From: Desulfuromonadaceae bacterium
GTDB lineage: Bacteria > Desulfobacterota > Desulfuromonadia > Desulfuromonadales > JAHYIW01
Reading direction: 5' to 3'
DNA length: 64,000 bases
Assembly (NCBI GenBank): GCA_019429445.1
Contig: JAHYIW010000008.1
Coordinates: forward strand, 42,406-106,405
Numbering within the stretch: the stretch's first letter is position 1; every line of letters starts with the position of its first letter. Positions 52,134 to 60,194 of the stretch are shown one piece after another. A program made the position numbers and the translations under genes. The notes under the pieces are model-generated. The model made no database searches. It was not told the DNA's origin and saw nothing but the letters and a program-made list of their open reading frames with translations.

Positions 52134-54410
52134 ATGCTGAAAATTATTCAACGGAGGATGTCCGCAAAAATTGTTATCGCCCTGATTTTTGTCCTGGCGA
52201 TCATTATGGCGGTTTCCTCTTACCTGATCGTGCAACGGCGCGCTCAGGCACTTGAAAAGGAACTGCTGGTCAAGGCCAGTTCGATGGCGATGGTCGGTGC
52301 AAAGGGGCTGGAAGGTTATCTGGAATCGTTTCTGGAGACGAAGCGGTTGTCCACAGAGGAGCTGTTCGATACCAACTATCAAAAAATAGAAAGTGGTCCG
52401 TTGGCCAATGCCGACCCCCCCAAATTTTCAACCGACTATGACCAATTGTTCGACACGACCATTCTGCCTTTTGAAGACACTTTTGTCGAAAAAGATTCGA
52501 TGGTTGTTTTCGCAGTCCTGGTCGACGTCAACGGTTATCTGCCAACGCACAACTCCCGATATTCGCAGCCATTGACGGGCGACAAGAAGAAAGATGTTGT
52601 CGGCAATCGCACCAAGCGGATGTTCGATGACCCGGTCGGATTGAAAGCAGCGCGTTACAACAATGAGGATGGCAACAGCTACCTGCTGCAAATCTATCAG
52701 CGTGATACCGGTGAAAAAATGTGGGATGTTTCCGCACCGGTCTATGTTCGTGGCCAACACTGGGGGGCGTTCCGCATCGGTTTCTCGATGCAGCAAACCG
52801 AACTGGCGATCGACGCCCTGCGCGATGATATTGCCTTGACCATGCTCGCCATGCTGCTCATCGCCGCGCTGACGATTTACCTGGTGGTCGCGCAATTTAC
52901 CCGCCCGCTCAAGCGACTGACAATGATTGCCGACAAGTTCGCCACCGGACAGTTCGGTGAGACCATCGAGATTTCATCACTTGACGAGGTTGGTCAGCTG
53001 TCACGATCGTTCAACCAGATGACGCAGGTCATTGTCAGAAACCTTGAGGGGGAAATCGAAAAGAGCAATCGTCTTTTCGAGCGCGTCAAGGAAGCGATCC
53101 AGCAACTCTCCTCGGGGGCGAACGAGATGATGGCGATTTCGACGCAGCAAGCTTCCGGCGCGACAGAACAGTCCAGTGCCGTGCAGCAGGCAACAACAAC
53201 CTCCGAAGAAATCGCGATTACCGCCAAGCAAGTCGCCGACAATGCTCTGCGCGTCGAAGCGTTGGCGGAACAGACCTCCTCCGTCAGTCTCAACGGAACG
53301 GTGGCGACGGAAAATGCCATCGACGGCATGAACCAGCTTAAACATCAGGTACAGGCAATCGCCACAGCGATGCTGCAGCTCGGTGAAAACTCCCAGAAAA
53401 TCGGTGGCATCGTCGACATTATTGATGAGATTTCCGATCAGACCAATCTGTTGTCACTGAATGCGGCAATCGAAGCCGCCGGAGCCGGGGAAGCAGGCAA
53501 GCGCTTCTCTATTGTCGCCAACGAAGTTAAACGTCTGGCGGAACGCACCGCCGACGCGACGACCCAGATCAAAGGACTGATCGAACAAATCCAGAAAGCA
53601 ACGAACGCGACCATCATGTTGACCGAAGACGGCACCAAGGATGTTGACCGGGCCAGCAATCTGGTGACGAATGTTGCCGAGGAACTGGCGCGGATTACCC
53701 AGATGGTCCACGATACCGCCAGCGCGGCAAGTGAAATCAAGCTGTCAACCCAGCAGCAGACCACCGCCTGTGAGCAGATGGCGGAAACAATTTTTGAGGT
53801 GCGTGACGTCGCGACCCAGGTGGCCACCGGAGCCCAGGAGACGGAGCGGGCAACAAACGAGTTGCTCCTGCTGGCTGAGTCGTTACGCGACCTGATGGAG
53901 ACCGATATCCAGGACAAAGGGACGGTCGCCGCCGCCGGCGGGGCGACAGTCATGCAGCGGATTCTTGAGCAAGCGATCGATTCAGGACGGTTCCGGATCG
54001 AGGATCTGTTTGATGCAGACTATCAGCCGATTCCGCATACCGATCCGCAAAAGTATCACACCCGTTACGACACGTTTCTCGATAAGATGATTCAGGATAT
54101 TGAGGATGCCTACCTGAAGGATGACCATGTGGTCTACGCCGTCCTGGTTGATCGCAACGGTTATCTGCCGACCCATAATTCAAAATTTACACAGCCGTTG
54201 ACTGGCGACCGCGCCAAAGATGTGTTGGCAAACCGGACCAAACGGATCTTTAACGATCCGGTCGGAATCAAGGCGGCACAAAATAAGGAGGAGATCCTCA
54301 CTCAGGTTTATCACCGCGATACCGGAGAAAAAATGTGGGATATCTCTGCCCCGGTCTATGTCAAGGGGCGCCATTGGGGTGGGTTCCGCATCGGTTATTC
54401 GATGGACTGA
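52134..54410 (+). CDS. Methyl-accepting chemotaxis protein with the sensor domain duplicated outside and inside the cell
   Basis: ATG 52134 follows GGAGGT. The 758-residue receptor has a first transmembrane helix (about 13-33), a periplasmic sensor (about 75-220), a second helix (about 233-254), a HAMP domain (about 255-310) and an MCP signalling domain with the hairpin tip DEISDQTNLLSLNAAIEAAG. The surprise is the C-terminus: residues about 626-758 repeat the periplasmic sensor. Both copies share NGYLPTHN, QPLTGD, NRTKR and the DTGEKMWD block. The second copy has no membrane helix and should be cytoplasmic. The DNA of the two copies has diverged, so the duplication is old. Confidence 0.92.
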   Translation: MLKIIQRRMSAKIVIALIFVLAIIMAVSSYLIVQRRAQALEKELLVKASSMAMVGAKGLEGYLESFLETKRLSTEELFDTNYQKIESGPLANADPPKFSTDYDQLFDTTILPFEDTFVEKDSMVVFAVLVDVNGYLPTHNSRYSQPLTGDKKKDVVGNRTKRMFDDPVGLKAARYNNEDGNSYLLQIYQRDTGEKMWDVSAPVYVRGQHWGAFRIGFSMQQTELAIDALRDDIALTMLAMLLIAALTIYLVVAQFTRPLKRLTMIADKFATGQFGETIEISSLDEVGQLSRSFNQMTQVIVRNLEGEIEKSNRLFERVKEAIQQLSSGANEMMAISTQQASGATEQSSAVQQATTTSEEIAITAKQVADNALRVEALAEQTSSVSLNGTVATENAIDGMNQLKHQVQAIATAMLQLGENSQKIGGIVDIIDEISDQTNLLSLNAAIEAAGAGEAGKRFSIVANEVKRLAERTADATTQIKGLIEQIQKATNATIMLTEDGTKDVDRASNLVTNVAEELARITQMVHDTASAASEIKLSTQQQTTACEQMAETIFEVRDVATQVATGAQETERATNELLLLAESLRDLMETDIQDKGTVAAAGGATVMQRILEQAIDSGRFRIEDLFDADYQPIPHTDPQKYHTRYDTFLDKMIQDIEDAYLKDDHVVYAVLVDRNGYLPTHNSKFTQPLTGDRAKDVLANRTKRIFNDPVGIKAAQNKEEILTQVYHRDTGEKMWDISAPVYVKGRHWGGFRIGYSMD

Positions 54411-54436
54411 TCGGTTGATTGAAAATTCAGCATACC

Positions 54437-54466
54437 GAGCGGGCTGTACAGGCCCGCTCTTTTTTT
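54437..54466 (+). terminator. Terminator of the chemoreceptor gene
   Basis: GAGCGGGC and GCCCGCTC pair around TGTACAG and are followed by TTTTTTT, 27 bp after the receptor stop codon. Confidence 0.9.
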
Positions 54467-54480
54467 CTGCTCAAACCCAG

Positions 54481-54720
54481 GGAAGACATCACTACCAACT
54501 TAACTTTGATGTCCTCAAAAAAACTCATGGGATGGCTAAGCAAAAATTTAGTCCTACAATGCCTGATGGTTTTTCAGGGGCGAAGACCTACATCAGGCAG
54601 GTCGAGGTCCTGAAAAAGCAGCGTAACGCAGCTGGGCGGATTTTTTGCGACGCCATCACCTTTGATCCTGCTGACTTTATTGGTCGGCCTCTTTTTACTG
54701 GACATTTATAACTTGTCCGG
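54481..54720 (+). ncRNA. Candidate structured RNA leader with a pseudoknot, upstream of a secreted-protein gene
   Basis: Several helices are visible. GACATCA (54485-54491) pairs with TGATGTC (54507-54513). GG-CTAA (54534-54539) pairs with TTAG-CC (54548-54554, one bulge). TTTTTCAGG (54570-54578) pairs with CCTGAAAAA (54609-54617), enclosing GACCT/AGGTC (54585-54589 / 54599-54603). The hairpin loop CATCAGG (54591-54597) is exactly complementary to CCTGATG just before the long stem (54562-54568), which would form a pseudoknot. GGACA/TGTCC (54700-54704 / 54714-54718) follows. It starts after a terminator and ends about 50 bp before the next gene, as a riboswitch-like leader would. No known class matches. 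A 59-codon frame at 54532-54711 (MAKQKFSPTMPDGFSGAKTY..) is an alternative reading. Confidence 0.4.
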
Positions 54721-54767
54721 TTATATATCTCACATACAGAAACATTCATCCACATGGAGGCACTTTT

Positions 54768-55541
54768 ATGCTATATTTCTTCCGCACCCTGCACGCAACC
54801 CTTCTTCTTGGCACACTCCTCTTTTCCCTGACCACACCGGTCAGCGCCGCGCAACCCCAGGTTTTATTTGATCAGGGGCACGGGCAAATGTTCACTATTG
54901 CCGGTAAAGGTGATCTTGACCTGTCAACGTTTGCCCGGCTGTTTGATGAGGCCGGTCGCGGTGTGCCGCGCGCACAAAGAGCCCCGTTTGACGATGCCGC
55001 CCTGTCCACAGCACGGGCACTGGTGATCTCCGGTCCGTTTTCCCCCTACAGTGATGCCGAAGTGGAAACGCTCTTCAAGTTTGTTGAAAAGGGTGGTCGT
55101 CTGGCCATCATGCTCCATATCGGACCGCCTGCGGCGCACCTGCTGGAGCGTCTTGGCGTGAATGTCGCTAACGGCGTGGTGCGTGAAAATGAGGCGCTGC
55201 TTGACGGCAACCCGCTGAACTTTTCAGTCGCACAGTTGGGAACGCATCCGGTATTCTCCGCCATTGAATGGTTCGATCTTTACGGCTCATGGCCGCTGTT
55301 GCCGGTCGGCGGTAATACGCGCGCCGAAGCGGAAACCGGGCCGCAGGCCTGGGTCGATCTGAACCGCAGCGGCCAATTTGACGCCCAGGATGTCCGGCAG
55401 AGCTTTGCCGTGGTCATTTCAGGCCGGATCGGCGCGGGCGAGTTCCTCGTCTTCGGTGATGACGCGATTTTTCAGAATCGCTACCTGACCGGCAATAACC
55501 TGCAACTGGCCCGTAATCTGGCGGACTGGCTGACAAAATAA
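54768..55541 (+). CDS. Secreted DUF4350-like protein
   Basis: The 257-residue precursor follows TGGAGGC and has a signal peptide (LLLGTLLFSLTTPVSAAQ). The mature part has a GATase-like/DUF4350 layout (LFDQGHGQMFTIAG, ARALVISGPFSPYSDAEVET, FVEKGGRLAIMLHIGPPAAH), thought to bind ligands or small sugars. A calcium-loop-like DLNRSGQFDAQD occurs near residue 200. GEFLVFGDDAIFQNRYL lies near the end. Molecular function is unknown. It begins about 50 bp downstream of a candidate structured RNA. Confidence 0.78.
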   Translation: MLYFFRTLHATLLLGTLLFSLTTPVSAAQPQVLFDQGHGQMFTIAGKGDLDLSTFARLFDEAGRGVPRAQRAPFDDAALSTARALVISGPFSPYSDAEVETLFKFVEKGGRLAIMLHIGPPAAHLLERLGVNVANGVVRENEALLDGNPLNFSVAQLGTHPVFSAIEWFDLYGSWPLLPVGGNTRAEAETGPQAWVDLNRSGQFDAQDVRQSFAVVISGRIGAGEFLVFGDDAIFQNRYLTGNNLQLARNLADWLTK

Positions 55542-55556
55542 GCAGCAGAGAGACCG

Positions 55557-55778
55557 ATGGGTAATCCTGGCGAATTTTTACAAACCTGTGCAGCGGGAAA
55601 AGTTTGGTTATTCTGTTCTCAATGTGACACAGCCGTCAACTTTAACGCTGTAGAACATCTTGACTGCATTGAAAACCCGCACTACTGGGGACCCGAGCCC
55701 TGGTGGCACGACACCAGGGTATTTCGCTGTCCGCTCTGCCTTGGCAAACAACAATCGGTACTGCACGTCAATGACTGA
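55557..55778 (+). CDS. Small protein with paired cysteines (zinc-ribbon-like)
   Basis: The 73-residue soluble protein has CxxC (LFCSQCDTAVNF) and CxxC (FRCPLCLGKQQ) pairs spaced as in a zinc ribbon, plus two further Cys (residues 11 and 37). It lies 15 bp after the secreted-protein gene, in the same direction and before a terminator. No family is recognised. Confidence 0.6.
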   Translation: MGNPGEFLQTCAAGKVWLFCSQCDTAVNFNAVEHLDCIENPHYWGPEPWWHDTRVFRCPLCLGKQQSVLHVND

Positions 55779-55796
55779 GTTCAATCCATCTTGGCT

Positions 55797-55824
55797 GACA
55801 AAACCCGCTCTGGCGGGTTTTGTC
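55797..55824 (+). terminator. Rho-independent terminator
   Basis: GACAAAACCCGC pairs with GCGGGTTTTGTC around TCTG, 18 bp after the zinc-ribbon-like gene. The T-stretch is inside the stem, so it may work on both strands. Confidence 0.8.
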
Positions 55825-55953
55825 GTATCTACACTAAAATAAAAATCTGGCAGAGGTTGACAGTATCGCCAGAAAACGGTATCAACGGGAGAAATTTGCG
55901 CTGCCCCTGCATGGTGAGCGGCAAGCCGCTTTCAGGGAGAAAGGATCTGACCG

Positions 55954-56397
55954 ATGATTAGAGCTGTAGAGGGGGATACCGTCAAGGTTCACTATGTCGG
56001 AAAACTGACCGACGGTACCATCTTTGATAAATCCCCCGAAGACCGTCCGCTACTCTTCCAGATTGGCAAAGGCGAAGTCATCGCCGGGTTTGAACGTGGC
56101 GTGTGCGACATGTTTCAGGGCGAAAAAAAGACTCTTGCCATCCCTCCGGAAGAGGCCTACGGGGTGCATAAGTCCGCGCTGGTCGAGGAAGTGGATCGCG
56201 CCCTTATCCCTGCCGAAGTCACGTTGCTGGTCGGGCATCAGCTCGAAGTGACGCCGGAAGAAGGGCACCCTTTTCTGGTTCTGATTACCGGTTTGTCAGA
56301 TGAAACCGTGACGATTGACGGCAACCACCCCCTGGCGGGGAAAGATTTGCACTTTGACGTTGAATTACTGGAAGTCCGCAAAAAACCGCTCAACTGA
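55954..56397 (+). CDS. FKBP-type peptidyl-prolyl isomerase, SlyD-like
   Basis: The 147-residue protein has the split FKBP domain (VKVHYVGKLTDGTIFDKSPE, LLFQIGKGEVIAGFERGVCD) with the insert-in-flap chaperone domain (about residues 65-125; IPPEEAYGVHKSALVEEVDR). The C-terminal His/Cys-rich metal-binding tail of E. coli SlyD is missing. It acts as a prolyl isomerase/chaperone in the cytoplasm, since no signal peptide is visible. Confidence 0.9.
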   Translation: MIRAVEGDTVKVHYVGKLTDGTIFDKSPEDRPLLFQIGKGEVIAGFERGVCDMFQGEKKTLAIPPEEAYGVHKSALVEEVDRALIPAEVTLLVGHQLEVTPEEGHPFLVLITGLSDETVTIDGNHPLAGKDLHFDVELLEVRKKPLN

Positions 56398-56444
56398 GGC
56401 ACATAGCGGGTTCCACCCGGCTATCCTCGACAGGTTGTCGTGAC

Positions 56445-57353
56445 ATGCTAAAGACGCTTTCTTACCTTCGTGGTCTGTTTGCCGGACTGCTGCTGGTCCT
56501 CAATACTGCTGTGATCTGCGTGCCGTTATTTTTCTTCGCCTTGCTCAAGCTGCTGATTCCACTGCACAGCTGGCGCACCGCTTGCAATCATGTCCTTGAC
56601 ACCATTCAGTGCGCCTGGATCAGCGGCAACCGCCTGTGGCTGCGCGGCCCCGAAAAGGTCAGCTATCATGGAGCGCCCCTGTGCAAGGATCGCTGGTGCC
56701 TGGTGACCTGCAATCATCAGGCGTGGGCGGACATCTTTATTGTCCAGTCGTTGCTCAACCGACAGCTGCCACAGATGAAGTTTTTTCTCAAACAGGAACT
56801 GCTCTGGGTGCCGGTAGTCGGGCTGTGCTGGTGGGCGCTCGATTTCCCTTTCATGAAACGTTACAACCGGGAACAGCTGAAAAAAAATCCGAAAAAACTC
56901 GGCAAAGATCTGGAAACTGCCCACAACGCCTGCCGTAAATTTCGCGACCGACCGGTAGCGATCTTCAATTTTATGGAGGGCACCCGCTTCACCGCAGAAA
57001 AGCATCAGCAACAAAACTCCCCCTTCACACACCTGCTCAAGCCGAAGGTGGCCGGCACCGGACTGGTGCTTGACGTGATGGGGAAAGAACTCCATTCCCT
57101 GGTGGACTTGACGATCCACTACCAGGGGAAAGTGCCGGGGATGCTGGCTCTGCTGCGCGGCGATTACGGTCAGGTCAGCGTACACATTAATCAGCGGGAG
57201 ATTCCGCCGGAGCTGCGCGGACGTAACTACGGCAGTGACAAGGAGTTTCGCGGTCTGCTCCAGAGCTGGATCTACCAGCTGTGGGAAGAGAAAGATCGGA
57301 CGCTGGAAAAGTTTTCCTCCGGGGAGACCGCTTTACAATCCACGGCGGGGTGA
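56445..57353 (+). CDS. Acyltransferase, YihG/PlsC-like
   Basis: The 302-residue membrane protein has an N-terminal helix (LFAGLLLVLNTAVICVPLFF) and the glycerolipid acyltransferase motif NHQAWADI (H-x4-D) followed by FMEGTRF, as in YihG and eukaryotic LCLAT1-like enzymes. It probably moves acyl chains between lysophosphatidic acid and acyl-CoA/ACP in phospholipid synthesis or remodelling. The main plsC is not seen in this window. Confidence 0.87.
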   Translation: MLKTLSYLRGLFAGLLLVLNTAVICVPLFFFALLKLLIPLHSWRTACNHVLDTIQCAWISGNRLWLRGPEKVSYHGAPLCKDRWCLVTCNHQAWADIFIVQSLLNRQLPQMKFFLKQELLWVPVVGLCWWALDFPFMKRYNREQLKKNPKKLGKDLETAHNACRKFRDRPVAIFNFMEGTRFTAEKHQQQNSPFTHLLKPKVAGTGLVLDVMGKELHSLVDLTIHYQGKVPGMLALLRGDYGQVSVHINQREIPPELRGRNYGSDKEFRGLLQSWIYQLWEEKDRTLEKFSSGETALQSTAG

Positions 57354-57431
57354 CTATACTGACCTCTGTCAGCGGTGCCTTTCATCGATCATTCCCTTGA
57401 GCTATTTCTTTCCTGAAGGAGCCATCACGCC

Positions 57432-58022
57432 ATGTTGAAACGCCTGTCCATGTTAGTGCTCGCCGTCCTCGTTATCTTGCCCGCCCTTGGCGGCTGCGGT
57501 TACAATCAGATCCAGAAGAACGAGGAGGGTGTTTTTGCGGCCTGGGCCAATGTTGAAGCGACCTACCAGCGCCGCGCTGACCTGATTCCCAATCTGGTCG
57601 AAACGGTCAAGGGGTATGCCGCGCACGAGCAGGAGACGTTGCAATCGGTTACCACGGCGCGCGCCAGTGTCGGTCAAACCCAGATCAATCCGGGTGACCT
57701 TTCCGATCCGGCGAAGATGCAGCAGTTTCAGCAGGCGCAAGGCGCTCTTTCCGGAGCCCTCTCGCGGCTATTGGTGGTGGCCGAGCGCTACCCCGACCTG
57801 AAAGCCAACCAGAATTTCCTCGATCTGCAACACCAGCTTGAAGGGACTGAAAACCGGATCAACGTTGCTCGCCAGCGCTACAACCAGGCGGTGCAAACCT
57901 TTAACAGTTTCATCCGCTCCTTTCCCAACAACCTGACCAATAATTTCCTGCTCCATCTGGAACGCAAGGAACCGTTCAAGGCGACGGCAGGGGCCGAAAC
58001 AGCGCCTGCGGTGAAGTTTTAA
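57432..58022 (+). CDS. lemA: LemA-family protein
   Basis: LemA proteins have one N-terminal membrane helix and a helical bundle facing the periplasm. The 196-residue protein starts [20 protein letters not shown], with a possible lipobox Cys (GGC), then [20 protein letters not shown] and [20 protein letters not shown], the family hallmark. AAGGAG precedes the start. The stop is followed immediately by the TPM-domain gene, the usual LemA-TPM neighbourhood of unknown envelope function. Confidence 0.93.
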   Translation: MLKRLSMLVLAVLVILPALGGCGYNQIQKNEEGVFAAWANVEATYQRRADLIPNLVETVKGYAAHEQETLQSVTTARASVGQTQINPGDLSDPAKMQQFQQAQGALSGALSRLLVVAERYPDLKANQNFLDLQHQLEGTENRINVARQRYNQAVQTFNSFIRSFPNNLTNNFLLHLERKEPFKATAGAETAPAVKF

Positions 58023-58766
58023 ATGGAGCTGCGTCGTTTCACCCGAAACGCGCTGTTGTCAGCTGGCCTCTTCCTGCTCGTGCCGCTCGCGGCGGTGGCC
58101 CTTGATGTACCGCCGCATAGCGGCTATGTGAACGACCTTGCAGAGCTGATTTCTCCAGCAACGGAGCTGAAGATTGAGCGTTTTCTGCGCACTTTCGAGG
58201 CAAGTGACTCGACCCAACTGGTGGTGCTGACGATTCCATCCCTCGAAGGTGAAGCGCTGTATGAATACAGTCTGCGCGTTGCCGAGAAGTGGCAGATCGG
58301 ACAAAAGGATAAAGATAACGGTGCCTTGCTGCTGATTGCCAAGGCCGAGCGCCAGCTACGGATCGAGGTCGGCTATGGACTCGAAGGAAAGCTTACCGAC
58401 CTGCTCGCCGGACGCATCGTTGATCTGGAAATCACCCCTTACTTCAAGGCCGGAGATTTTGAGAGTGGTGTCATCGCCGGGGTGACGAGTATGGCCGAAG
58501 CGGTGCGCGGTGAATACCAGGGGAGCGGAAAAGCGGCGCAGAAGAAAAAACGCAACCCGTGGGGGACATTGGCTCTGCTCCTCTTTCTCGGGCCCGGTTT
58601 GCTGTTGCTTGGCGGCGGGCGAGGCGGACGGCGGGGACGTCACAGCGGCGTGTGGATGGGTGGTGGTTTCGGTGGCGGCGGCTTTGGCGGCGGCTTTGGC
58701 GGCGGTGGTGGTTTCAGCGGCGGTGGCGGCGGGTTCGGCGGCGGCGGTGCCTCCGGCGGCTGGTGA
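58023..58766 (+). CDS. TPM-domain membrane protein, YgcG-like
   Basis: The 247-residue protein has a signal peptide (LLSAGLFLLVPLAAVALDVP), a periplasmic TPM domain (GYVNDLAELISPATELKIER; LLLIAKAERQLRIEVGYGLE), one transmembrane helix near residue 185 (LALLLFLGPGLLLLG), and a glycine-rich tail of FGGG/GGGF repeats ending GGGGASGGW. TPM domains are found with LemA and may act in photosystem or envelope quality control; the original phosphatase name is not firmly supported. It starts 0 bp after lemA. Confidence 0.9.
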   Translation: MELRRFTRNALLSAGLFLLVPLAAVALDVPPHSGYVNDLAELISPATELKIERFLRTFEASDSTQLVVLTIPSLEGEALYEYSLRVAEKWQIGQKDKDNGALLLIAKAERQLRIEVGYGLEGKLTDLLAGRIVDLEITPYFKAGDFESGVIAGVTSMAEAVRGEYQGSGKAAQKKKRNPWGTLALLLFLGPGLLLLGGGRGGRRGRHSGVWMGGGFGGGGFGGGFGGGGGFSGGGGGFGGGGASGGW

Positions 58767-58833
58767 GAACATCGGTCGGAAAGATCCTCTTGCATTTGCA
58801 ACCGACGAACCACAAGGACAAAGGTTTCGTATC

Positions 58834-59460
58834 ATGACAGCAAAAGATTTCTTCACCCGCGCAGAACAAGAACGGATCGAGACGACTGTCCAGCGAGTCG
58901 AGAAACGGACCAGTGGCGAAATTGTGCCGCTGGTGGTCGCTGAATCCTACACCTACCCGCGCGCCGAAATTCTTGGCGCGGGACTCTTTTCACTAGCGAC
59001 CGCGGTCACCCTCAGTTGGGCTTTTTTGGGTGAATCGCTCTGGCATTTCCTGTGGCTCTTTGCCCTTGGCTATTTCCCCTTCAAAGGGCTGATCCGTCAC
59101 CTCCCGGCACTGCGTCGTCGCCTTGTTCTTCCGCAGGAAATCAGCGCGGAAGTCGAAGAAATGGCGGCAATTGCTTTTCTTGAACATGGCCTCCATCGCA
59201 CCCGCGATGAAACCGGTATCCTCATCCTTGTTTCCCTGTTTGAACGTCGCGTTCAGGTTCTGGCGGATCGCGGCATCAACGCTGTGGTTCCGGCTCACGC
59301 CTGGGACGGGATCGTGCAGACCATCGTTGCCGGCATTCATCGCGGGGAAACGTGCGCGGCGCTCTGTGCCGCGATTGAAACGTGCGGCGACCTTCTTGCC
59401 GAACATTTTCCGATCAAAACAGACGACACTGACGAATTACCTAATTTGATTATCCGCTAA
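58834..59460 (+). CDS. Second TPM-domain membrane protein
   Basis: The 208-residue protein starts at ATG 58834; longer in-frame starts fall inside the glycine-rich end of the previous gene. It has an N-terminal TPM-like part (FFTRAEQERIETTVQRVEKR, TSGEIVPLVVAESYTYPRAE), two hydrophobic helices (LFSLATAVTLSWAFL; LWHFLWLFALGYFPF) and a second soluble part (DETGILILVSLFERRVQVLA, DRGINAVVPAHAWDGIVQTI). It completes a lemA-TPM-TPM operon. Function is unknown. Confidence 0.86.
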   Translation: MTAKDFFTRAEQERIETTVQRVEKRTSGEIVPLVVAESYTYPRAEILGAGLFSLATAVTLSWAFLGESLWHFLWLFALGYFPFKGLIRHLPALRRRLVLPQEISAEVEEMAAIAFLEHGLHRTRDETGILILVSLFERRVQVLADRGINAVVPAHAWDGIVQTIVAGIHRGETCAALCAAIETCGDLLAEHFPIKTDDTDELPNLIIR

Positions 59461-59492
59461 ACGATATTTTATCTTTCACCTGCGGAGAAAAC

Positions 59493-59615
59493 ATGCACCT
59501 TGTTGTGCTCCATGGCTGGCAGAAAGATGATGGTGAAACGATCACCTCGCTTTTCGCGACAGACACTCAACGTGGTGTCGGCACAAAAGTCAACGCTGCC
59601 GCGTTAATACAGTAG
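59493..59615 (+). other. Short frame downstream of the TPM operon, doubtful gene
   Basis: A 40-codon frame behind GCGGAGAAAAC reads MHLVVLHGWQKDDGETITSL... The VVLHGWQ start recalls alpha/beta hydrolases, but the frame ends after 40 codons and overlaps the msrB 3' end on the opposite strand. It is probably a remnant or chance. Confidence 0.25.
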
Positions 59616-60070
59616 CGTTTTCCGGTTGGTGCCGGTCCGTCACCGAAGACATGACCGAGATGGCCGTCACAGCGGGCACAAAGAACTTCGGTGCGCACCA
59701 TGAAAAACTTGCGATCTTCCGCAAAACGGACGTTCTCGGCAGCGACCGGGGCATAATAGCTCGGCCAGCCGGTCCCGGAATCATATTTCTGTGTGGCACT
59801 GAACAGATCAAGACCACACCCGGCGCAACGATAAATCCCCTCCTCGTGCTGCGCATGATACGCCCCCGAAAAGGCCTTTTCCGTCCCTTTTTCGCGTAAG
59901 ATGTGGTACTGCGCCGGGCTCAGTTGCGCCCGCCACTCCTGCTCGCTTTTGACGACTTTTTCGCTCATGACAAACGTTCCTTCGGCAATTGAAAAAACCT
60001 TGAGTGCTGCGGCAGCGGGCGTGGTGAAAAACACCGCCAGAAACAAACCACCCGCAAGATATCTGTCCAT
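59567..60070 (-). CDS. msrB: Methionine-R-sulfoxide reductase MsrB, exported
   Basis: MsrB reduces R-methionine sulfoxide in proteins. ATG 60070 follows AAAGGAGAT and gives 167 residues with a signal peptide (MDRYLAGGLFLAVFFTTPAA). The mature enzyme has zinc ligands CAGC and CARC, and catalytic Cys in KRYCINAAAL, with GTGWPSYYAP and CDGHLGHVFGDGP. The signal peptide implies periplasmic repair of oxidised proteins, such as the multihaem cytochromes encoded nearby. The recycling partner is not visible. Confidence 0.93.
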   Translation of the reverse strand: MDRYLAGGLFLAVFFTTPAAAALKVFSIAEGTFVMSEKVVKSEQEWRAQLSPAQYHILREKGTEKAFSGAYHAQHEEGIYRCAGCGLDLFSATQKYDSGTGWPSYYAPVAAENVRFAEDRKFFMVRTEVLCARCDGHLGHVFGDGPAPTGKRYCINAAALTFVPTPR

Positions 60071-60194
60071 CGCTATCTCCTTTCCGGAAAAACGCAACAC
60101 GCGTCACACTGTTGGTAATAACGTTCAAGTAAACTATAACAGATTTTATCAGGATTTAACGATACGCTTGAGCTGCGGGAGGAAAAGGCGCGCG

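Noticed and set aside
54562..54590. Hammerhead ribozyme-like CTGATG...CGAA
   Set aside because: The bases do not form a stem II between the two core segments and the conserved A after CTGATG is missing.
54604..54640. Resemblance to the SRP RNA core (GGTCC..GCAGC)
   Set aside because: The GGAAGGAA-type loop and the closing long stem of SRP RNA are absent, so the similarity is superficial.
58510..58833. N-terminal extension of the second TPM gene
   Set aside because: The extension is the out-of-frame reading of the glycine-rich tail of the previous gene; ATG 58834 starts a normal domain.
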